In this document: positions 57,174 through 64,000 of the stretch, in pieces
Layout of the letters: every line of letters begins with the position of its first letter
How positions within the stretch are numbered: the first letter of the stretch is position 1
DNA from: Tricholomella constricta
Lineage: Eukaryota; Basidiomycota; Agaricomycetes; Agaricales; Lyophyllaceae
Assembly (NCBI GenBank): GCA_013368375.1
Contig: JAACJP010000001.1
Coordinates: 248,001-312,000, forward strand
Direction: 5' to 3'
Length of the DNA stretch: 64,000 nucleotides
Notes under the pieces: generated by a model
Told to the model about the DNA's origin: nothing
What the model saw: the letters and a program-made list of their open reading frames with translations, nothing else
The model's database searches: none
Made by a program: the position numbers and the translations under genes

Positions 57174-57339
57174 TGTATTCCTTGATGTATTCTGTCCACC
57201 ATATCTCTGTAACACTATTTGAAGTTCCCCTCTGTTTTTCTCCTGGGTGTGAAACTGCATAAACAGGGGATCTTCAAAAAAATCACAATTCACATACATA
57301 TTCGGGAGATTTCACTGGAACGGATAGTTCTCCCGTTCC

Positions 57340-59183
57340 TTAAATATTCTCAGCATGTCCATCATCGCCTTCTTCGTCAGCTACCTTATCAAGGTAGTCC
57401 ATCACCACATCCCACCATTCACCGCTGTCCTTACCCTTGTACGCCCCGATATCATCCCCCCATCCTCTTAACGCACCCGCAAGTTGCCTTGCGACCCCAG
57501 GTTCTTGGGCAAGCTTGTCAATTGGGGTCAGATACGTCCGAATTGTGAACAGGATGGCTCCTGTGCGCGGGAGGCGGCGCAGAGTCTGCCGCTCGCATCG
57601 CAGACGAACGGTCGACGGCGTGGGCGTCGGACGCGTTGGCTGGTGAGCCGGGTGGGTGTGGAGAAAGGCGTCTTCAGGCCCGTGGCTGCTTTCCGCCCAA
57701 CCGAGCTCTTCGGGGTCGATTTCGTCAACTCCATCGGGAGGCGCGGGCTTCACGACCTGGAAGAAATAATTGTTCCGGACGACGGGTTTGTCGACTGCCA
57801 ATTTCTGGAAGAACCGTCCCAGGCTCATTTGCAGTTTACCCTTGTCTGCTCGTTAAACACACAATGACTGGGAGTGAGGAAGGCACAGTAGTTGAACATC
57901 ACGGACGTACATCTTGGAACATCGCCTGTGGTGTGAATGTCGTCAAGAGAAAGGCCTATCTTATCTTGAATGCGCCAGAAGCCTTTCGAGACAGAGCAAC
58001 GTTAGAAATCATGATAAGCTCTGAGTAAAGCACTTGGCTACCAGCTATAGTTATAGCACCGGCTTGGAAATAATATTTTCCGTCTGTGCCTATAGAGACA
58101 ATGAGTTGATACCTCCAGTCACGATAGACCTTCACCTACCTTCGATCATGAGCGCCAAGTCCTCCTGTACCCTGTACCAGATTGGTGAATGAGTGATATT
58201 CAAGGATCAGCCCATGAACAACGTACAAGGAAGCGGAGACCTCAAGTGCTCTCTCAGCCGCGTTTTCACCATCGTTAATATCCAAGGGAATGTCATAGGA
58301 GCGTCCTAGTGGAATAATTCGAACTGATTTGACCGGAGGCGCCCCATCCCATCCTGGGAACGAAGCAACCTTGTCGGAGGCATGACGTTCGATCTCAAAC
58401 ATCGTTGGAAAACGCTGGCATAGGTATTCTGCAAGCTCGTGGACCAATTCTATAGCTGAACAGCGATTATATCAGTGACGCGACTCTTGTAAACGACAGA
58501 ATCAAAGCAAGAAATCTTACCAGCCTCCCCACCGGACTTAACTAATCCTGGATTGTCAGGTTGCACTCTTATGACACCGCTTCCTCGCGTGCGGATACGA
58601 TACTCTCGGATCCTGTGGTATTTCTCATACTGGTTGTCGAGCTGTAGGTGCCATATTTTCAAAACACAACTCTACCGAGAAATGTAGCTTTATACCTCAA
58701 TCCATTCATCCCACGGCATAGACCGAATACCCATGGTGACACTGGTGCAAAGAATGATCAGTTACAAGCCTCACAGAGTTATACAGAGTCAAAATTGCAA
58801 CAGAAACTCACTGATATTCCCCGGCACGAAACGGCCGGTATGGGATGGGGTTTGTCTCCGCAGGCTCGCGTGCAGATGCTGTGATACGAGGGTATGTGAA
58901 TTCAACAGGAGACCATTCTGCATTCGATGTCAACGAGCGATCGTATTATTATTCCTGTGTACCCACCTCCGTATTTTCGAACTTCCTTGTCACTTGCAGG
59001 AGGTGATCGTGGAGGATGGGACGCTGAAGACAGTGTCTTTGCCGTCCGCTTCAGATATACCAAGGATATCGTAGCCGCCAGGGAAGCGAGGATAAGGCCT
59101 AATGATTCCTTGGTCTGACGTGCAGCTAACCAGTGCTGAACAGCGCTGAGCTTCTCATAGATTCCCAACATCGAACTTGACAT
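57340..59183 (-). CDS. DUF3445 heme-dependent oxidative N-demethylase-like protein, membrane-anchored, 458 aa
   Basis: Predicted exons: 59183-58967, 58917-58812, 58741-58696, 58641-58521, 58455-58227, 58171-58140, 58089-58042, 57982-57911, 57845-57340; phases close to 458 aa. An N-terminal transmembrane helix (about residues 33-50, GLILASLAATISLVYL) is followed by the DUF3445 body. Visible blocks are PYRPFRAGEYHVTMGIRSMP, WIELDNQYEKYHRIREYRI, LCQRFPTMFEIE, IQEDLALMIEG, GAITIAGFWRIQDKIG, HTTGDVPRYKGKLQMSL and FFQKLAVDKPVVRNNYFFQV. The family is named for heme-dependent N-demethylases of bacteria (HDOD/DmmABC-type). Fungal members are widespread and mostly uncharacterised, so the substrate is unknown. 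The anchor suggests an ER or other membrane site with the catalytic part outside the bilayer. The start was chosen at the first ATG of the frame; an apparent extension upstream begins with GTG. Confidence 0.88.
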
Positions 59184-59807
59184 TGCGGGCACGTATTGGC
59201 CTCGTTTGAGTGCGGGTGTGGTCGTGAGATTACAAGCGAAGACATGTGAGACCTGGCTCGAGGCTCAGGCGCCGGCTGGGCTCAGGACCTTGATACGGGC
59301 CGAGGGAGCATGATAGGTTCGGATCTTCTTCTGACCCCAACATAGGGGAATTTTGATAAGTATGCCTGACATTGTGGAGAAGCGTGACCTGTATTGGAGA
59401 CGAACTGGATGCCTAGCCACCTATAGCACGCGGGTCAAAATTCGTTCGGAGGTTTTGTTCGCAATTAGGATAACATGGTAGCGCCACGAGAAATTTAAAG
59501 TCTCCCACCGGAAGATCGTGTTCAAGTTGAAATAAGATTTGGTTCTGCGACAACATAGAACTTTAGTTACATGAGATGATAAAAAGGCAAATTTCCATTG
59601 CCCTTCGAAGCAGATACTGGCCAGACGCGTCGACGAGACAAGTGCATCGTTGTGGACGGCTTTCGGCGCTCACAGGAAGGGCTCGGGATTTGCCGGCTGA
59701 CCTCCACCTCACTTTCCTTCCACATCCAAATCCATTTTCCGCCTTTAGAGTGAGAGTCTCTTCGCGTCGCACGCCCTCAGTCCTCCTAACAATCATTTAG
59801 CTTGGAG
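59184..59807. promoter_or_regulatory. divergent promoter region
   Basis: 624 bp lie between the start codons of the DUF3445 gene (minus) and the ATP synthase subunit d gene (plus). The right 200 bases include the probable ATP7 promoter and a C/T-rich leader at about 59700-59790. No further element is identified. Confidence 0.5.
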
Positions 59808-60595
59808 ATGGCCACAAAAGCAACTGCCGTGGCGGTGGTAAGTCCCAAAACCTTGGTCGAGAACGCCTCACCAATATTTTACATAGGATTTCGCCCGCAT
59901 TTACACTTCCCTCGGTCTCGGAAAAGGTATGTTGCAGTCGAAAAGCCACGGTGCTCGTCTCACCTCGAGTCTTCAGAGACCATTGCGTCGCTACAGGCTT
60001 TCCGCAAGCGCAACCTCGAGGCTCAACGTCTGTCGACCCATTACGGCTCGCAACCCACCACCGTCGACTTGGCACACTACCGCGCCGTCTTGAAGAACAA
60101 GGCTGTTGTTGACGAGGCGGAGAAGGTTCTCAACGAATTCAAGCCCGTCACGTACGACGTGAGCACCCATCTCAAGGCCATCGAGACCTTCGAAGCCAAG
60201 GCTGTCAGTCGCGTTCTTTGCAGTCGTGTCAGGAAGGGTTTTTGACATCTTATACAGGTTGCTAAAGCCAAGGAGACGGAGGCAAAGATCGACATTGAGC
60301 TCAAGGAGCTGCAGGTTACCCTTGCCAACATCGAGGATGCCCGGCCATTCGACCAACTCACAGTGTGTTTATTCCTTTTCTCTTCCACATACACATCTGA
60401 CCGAGCCCCTCTGCTTTCCAGGTTGAGGATGTTGGTAAGGCACACCCTCGTCTTATCGAGGTTGTTGAGACCATGGTCAAGAAGGGCAAATGGACAGTGC
60501 CTGGTGCGTGTCACTAATTCGAAGACCGGGCATGGGCTCATATCTATCATTTTACAGGTTACAAAGAGAAGTTCGGCGATCTCAACCTCATGTAA
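59808..60595 (+). CDS. ATP7: mitochondrial ATP synthase subunit d, 173 aa
   Basis: Predicted exons: 59808-59837, 59887-59926, 59977-60203, 60258-60362, 60422-60503, 60558-60595; phases close to 173 aa, the normal fungal length. Subunit d is part of the peripheral stalk of F1Fo-ATP synthase in the inner mitochondrial membrane. The protein begins MATKATAVAVDFARIYTSLG and continues ETIASLQAFRKRNLEAQRL and LAHYRAVLKNKAVVDEAEK. The core includes IEDARPFDQLTVEDVGKAHP and the end is GYKEKFGDLNLM. The last exon and about 370 bp of its 3' flank are repeated at 62319-62727. Confidence 0.95.
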
Positions 60596-60944
60596 TTTCG
60601 CACTCGTTACATAGAAATAAAGGTGCTGGGCTACCGTCCGAAATCTCTCGTACACGGGTCCTCAAGACATGTTGGAATGAAATCTTTAGCCTGTCATCTT
60701 CAGGGTTCCATAGCGCTATGACCTTCGTCGACTTGGTTTTGAAATGCTTATCGGCAACTGAACGACAGCTCGGCAGGGTGTCATTTCGACTAAAGCTGAA
60801 CAACGTCGCGGCCTAGCTTCCTCCTACCCAACCAGACTCCTCCAGGGACATGTTCATTGCATGAAAATTTTCGGACTTCTCTTTGAATTTACTTTCAAAA
60901 CAGCTCGTCAAACTACCTAACGATTCTGGAGATGTACATCTAGT
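60539..60944 (+). repeat. direct repeat copy A: ATP7 last exon plus 3' flank
   Basis: About 406 bp, nearly identical by eye to 62319-62727 in the same orientation, with scattered substitutions and a few 1-3-base gaps. It starts just before the last ATP7 acceptor (shared CATATCTATCATTTTA) and ends at ACATCTAGT. It holds the ATP7 stop codon and a polyadenylation-type AATAAA at 60618-60623. Its right end is 24 bp from the 3' end of the kinase gene. Confidence 0.95.
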
Positions 60945-60967
60945 TATGCAACAGTATTCATGTAAGC

Positions 60968-62265
60968 TTACTCCGTTACTTCTACAATTTTAGGTATACT
61001 ACTGTCCGCCAGCTCCACCTGTTCAATCGGGAGCGTCAAACTTCGATCCCGTGCACCCTGAATATCCCAAGCGGCAATATCCCAGTTGCGGTAACTATTT
61101 GCGAAATTCCCCTCATTGCTCTCATCATTCTCACCCTCACTCCCCGTGTCATCGTCAATGTGGGCGATCTCAGAACTGTTATACTCCTCGGAGATGGATA
61201 TTCCGACAGAACTCCAATTAAGAGGGCCTTCAGTGTCGTTGCCCCCGACTCGTCCATTCAGGTCAGTAAACCGGCATTTCAACTCTGCATAGTCCGGCAT
61301 CTGGTCGTATTCAAGCCTGCGACTGTAATCCAGCAAGTAATCAAATTCAGCTGGAAAGCTAGCGCCGAGTTTATCACCAGTCGCTGCTTTCGATGCACGA
61401 ATACGTTGCATGCTATGTTTTATTGATTCGTCGTGAGAGCCGGAAGTTCTCCAAGGGAGGTCACCACGCAAGAGGAAAAAGGCGGTGTAGGCGAGGGATT
61501 CGAGATCGTCCCGCGGTCCGAGGTCTGTAGTCTTCAGTGAATTCATGCATCTTACATGTGCGAAAGTTAACCACCCACCGATGCCATCGTGCGCGTTGAG
61601 ACTTGCCCAATGGAGTGTGCCAACAATGTGCTTTGACTCCTTCAACGGATCATACCTGGTTGGTGGAGCAGGCTTGATAGGCCGGGAGATACCAAAATCA
61701 ATGAGGATGACCTTGGATGGGTCCGTTGGAGAGCGAAGCATATTCTCGGGCTTGATATCCCGATGAACGAAGCCGTGTGTGTGGATGTGCTCCAAGGCGG
61801 AAAGCTATGCAGATTTCAGCAATGCAAACGAGGAGAGGTAGGGGTGTAGCCTGAGTGCGACACACACCATCTGTAGAACGACGCGAACAACAGTTGTCAC
61901 AGCCAGAGGCCCAGTCGTGCAGTCCTTAACACTTGGGCCCAAGAGCTCCATCGCTAGGTACTCAAAGTGAGGTAGTTGACCATATCCATATATCGCCGGG
62001 ATCGACGGATGTCCTTGGAGAAGTTGAAGTATCCTGCTTTCATAACGAAGGATAGTGCGCTTGACTCTCTGCGATACCCGTGATTTCTTAAGTGCCACTG
62101 TTCGTCCTGAGTTTGTTTCTACGGCTTGGAAGACGGCACCCTGCGGTTGGCGATGGTGGAATCAATGAGGAACGGCAGGGATACCATACGGAAGAAAACA
62201 AGGCGACTCACATATGCACCAGTCCCGAGAATTTGGGCGAGGCGGTAGGTCTGGGGTGGAGTCAT
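60968..62265 (-). CDS. casein kinase 1-like protein kinase, 369 aa
   Basis: Predicted exons: 62265-62212, 62140-61868, 61804-61579, 61524-60968; phases close to 369 aa. All kinase landmarks are present: glycine loop ILGTGAYGAVF (residues 12-22), VALKK (Lys36), HRDIKPEN (Asp125) and IDFG (Asp145). The CK1-type features are ILQLLQGHPSIPAIYGYG, LAMELLGPSVKD and HIVGTLHWASLNAHDGID, followed by PRDDLESLAYTAFFLLRGDLPW. The tail is acidic and Ser-rich, so the protein is shorter than yeast Hrr25/Yck and has no Cys lipidation motif. CK1-like kinases phosphorylate acidic or primed Ser/Thr; the target here is unknown. The third intron (54 nt) has no stop and would keep the frame if retained. The gene sits exactly between the two copies of the ATP7 3' repeat, which suggests insertion or local duplication. 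Confidence 0.93.
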
Positions 62266-62318
62266 TGCAGCTTCTTATGGGATTTCTCCCAGATATTCGA
62301 CGCCGCGGGCCGGCGAAC

Positions 62319-62727
62319 CATATCTATCATTTTATACAGGTTACAAAGCTGAGAAGTTCGGCGATCTCAATCTCGTGTAATTTCGCACTCGTTACATAGA
62401 AATAAAGGTGCTGGGCTACCGTCAAGAAATCTCTCGTACACGGCTCCTCAAGACATGTTGGAATGAAACCTTTAGCCTGTCATCTTCAGGGTTCCATAGC
62501 GGTATGACCTTCGTCGACTTGGTTTTGAAATGCTTATAGGCAACTGAACGACAGTTCGGCGTGTCATTTCGACTAAAGCTGAACAACGTCCCGGCCTAGC
62601 TTCCTCCTACCCAACCAGAATCCTCCAAGGACATGTTCATCGCATGAAAACTTTCGGACTTCTCTTTGAATTTACTTTTAAAACAGCTCGTCAAACTACC
62701 TAACGATTCTGGAGATGTACATCTAGT
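62319..62727 (+). repeat. direct repeat copy B: duplicated ATP7 3' end
   Basis: About 409 bp matching 60539-60944. The left end is 54 bp upstream of the kinase start codon (kinase on minus), so this copy forms the kinase promoter region. The right end overlaps the stop codon of the beta-galactosidase gene (TAG at 62723-62725). It also keeps the AATAAA word. Confidence 0.95.
62340..62380 (+). pseudogene. ATP7 last-exon fragment
   Basis: A copy of the final ATP7 exon with its acceptor (TATACAG) and stop. It would code for YKAEKFGDLNLV, with one extra codon (GCT) and a changed last residue compared with the intact gene. There is no upstream coding part, so it is a fragment. Confidence 0.85.
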
Positions 62728-64000
62728 ATGCTCCTGGACGAGGAGCCCAAGCAGTCAAGGGCTGATTAACGATCGCAGATATACTGCTTTCCACCTTCGA
62801 TGTGAGTTGAAGAGCTAATGAGTGCAACTTGGCGCCAGTGGACCCTTCAGCCCAAATTGACACAGCCAGAGTGTTGAGGCCATTATAGTTCAGGATACCT
62901 TGAGCTAAAGAGAACTATGAACAGGATGCTCTACCTCCCAACTTGGGGAAACTTGACTTACGAACGGGGAAAACGGTCTGGGGACCAATGTGGTTGACAT
63001 ATTTGCCGAATTGGTATCCATTAACGTATAGCTTATGATGGGACGGGTGAGTTTCTGTAGTATACAGGGGAACAGAGTTGACCACCTACTTGGGAACGGT
63101 AGAGGGGATTAGTGGTCGAGTTAGACACAACCAGAGAGAGGGGATAGTCGACGCCTTTCGGCATATTTAGGTTAAATGTCGTCCTAGAGAGTTTATTGAG
63201 ATTCATGTATGTGAAGTCCAGCAGGCGACGTACCTGTAAAAGCCAACACCAGCACTAGATATTCCGGTGGTGGGTTTTCCGACCGCCCACCTCGCATCAT
63301 TGAATCCAGGAAGATGCCATCCTTCAAACACACGATCATGAGATGACGCTTATGGGTGCAAAACATTGTGCCCACCTTGTCGCTCGCCGTAAAGCCCTCC
63401 TTCGTTTAAGGGCCCGCGAGTTCTATCGACGTGCTGAAAGAATATTCAGCCACAGCAAAAACAGTGGCGAGAGCTCCACATACGCTTTCACCGCCAAGGT
63501 TTCCTGTGACTTTCCAGACGTTGACAGTGGGAACCTTATCCCCGACGAAAGAGTAGCTGTGGATGCCCCTTGGTTCCTTGAACGAATCACTGGCTGCCCA
63601 CCAATCTCCCTCGTATCCCATATGGTCTTGCAGAATCGTCAAGACGTGCCCGGAGCCCTCCTTCAAGAGCAAAGGGAACTTGAAGGTGCTTTCGTAACTT
63701 GAGTGGACCGCATCACCGGCCCATGAACCGATAAAGGTAGAGTCCAGCCAGACCGAGTATCCGAAGGCGGTGCCTCCCCTGACATTGGCAGTGAAAGCAG
63801 ACTCAGAGCCAGTAGCATTGAAGTGGGCACGCCATATGATGTTGCCGGTGTGGTAGCCATAATCTCCGGCATAGAGGACCACAGGGGTACTTGGGGTGGT
63901 CGGGTTCACCGTGCTGTTGTGATCAGCGGCAGTCCATTTGGCATCAGAGTAGCCCGGTCTGATTTCAGGAAGACTGTCTGCATATTTCTAGAATACATGT
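62723..64000 (-). CDS. GH35 beta-galactosidase, C-terminal part (5' end beyond window)
   Basis: Predicted exons seen: 63987-63484, 63433-63376, 63321-63234, 63183-63090, 63031-62962, 62904-62723 (stop TAG 62723-62725). The left-hand introns are 50-58 nt and all phases close. The exon at 63987 follows an acceptor (TTCTAG), so the rest of the gene lies to the right of the window. The visible part is the C-terminal jelly-roll region of fungal LacA-type enzymes: [33 protein letters not shown] and [16 protein letters not shown], then [31 protein letters not shown] and the usual ending WAPRPGAY. The complete enzyme is expected to be secreted and to cleave beta-galactosyl residues from plant polysaccharides. 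The catalytic Glu residues are outside the window and cannot be checked. Confidence 0.9.

Noticed and set aside
1..64000. tRNA, rRNA, CRISPR arrays, transposon terminal repeats
   Set aside because: Reading both strands I found no tRNA T-loop and acceptor combination, no spaced short repeats and no transposase or reverse transcriptase motifs. A dedicated scan could still find divergent ones.

Overview
This window is nuclear DNA from a filamentous basidiomycete, very probably a mushroom-forming Agaricomycete. Nearly every gene is cut by many short GT-AG introns (mostly 47-70 nt), and the proteins reconstructed by splicing match fungal families: Zn2Cys6 factor, bZIP, GH3, GH35, subtilase, AP-3, Nup120/160 and ATP synthase subunit d. 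I built all gene models by hand from reading frames, splice signals and remembered family sequences. No search was run. Exon ends are therefore predictions, although coding phase closes across every exon of every model I give as confident.

Layout. 1-2.8 kb: two minus-strand genes, an alpha/beta hydrolase-fold protein running off the left edge and a 267-aa protein of unknown function. 2.8-7.5 kb: no convincing gene. 7.6-10.8 kb: a DEP/RGS G-protein regulator whose 1.1-kb first intron holds what looks like a separate small spliced transcript. 13.3-15.3 kb: a membrane-anchored cytochrome b5/MAPR-like protein converging on a 156-aa unknown. 18.2-26.1 kb: a large nucleoporin (Nup120/Nup160) converging on a Zn2Cys6 transcription factor. 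26.1-30.8 kb: gene-poor. 30.8-34.1 kb: an intronless microbial-type PARG, then the Hsp70/Hsp90 co-chaperone STI1. 34.5-43.0 kb: four minus-strand genes in a row, given right to left: a 1261-aa coiled-coil protein, an MLRQ/NDUFA4-like small protein, an aldo-keto reductase and the AP-3 mu subunit. 43.4-45.4 kb: a tandem pair of isochorismatase-like hydrolases with identical exon structure. 47.6-50.5 kb: a small secreted cysteine-containing protein and an ATF/CREB-type bZIP factor. 51.4-59.2 kb: secreted and metabolic enzymes (S8 subtilase with 15 exons, GH3 beta-xylosidase/beta-glucosidase, DUF3445 heme-dependent N-demethylase-like protein). 59.8-64 kb: ATP synthase subunit d, a casein-kinase-1-like kinase, and the 3' part of a GH35 beta-galactosidase.

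Most striking structures. (1) A direct repeat of about 406 bp, made of the last exon and 3' flank of the ATP synthase subunit d gene, lies on both sides of the CK1-like kinase gene. (2) A candidate nested gene sits in the RGS first intron and carries a juxtaposed 3'/5' splice site that looks like a recursive splice site. (3) Three GC-AG introns each restore a conserved protein sequence. (4) The subtilase has coding exons of only 6-23 nt. (5) A duplicated isochorismatase pair has diverged next to the catalytic cysteine.

The window mixes housekeeping functions (nuclear pore, AP-3 sorting, chaperone, respiratory chain) with accessory secreted enzymes typical of saprotrophic fungi. I see no gene cluster for a single pathway, no CRISPR array, no tRNA or rRNA gene, and no intact transposon.
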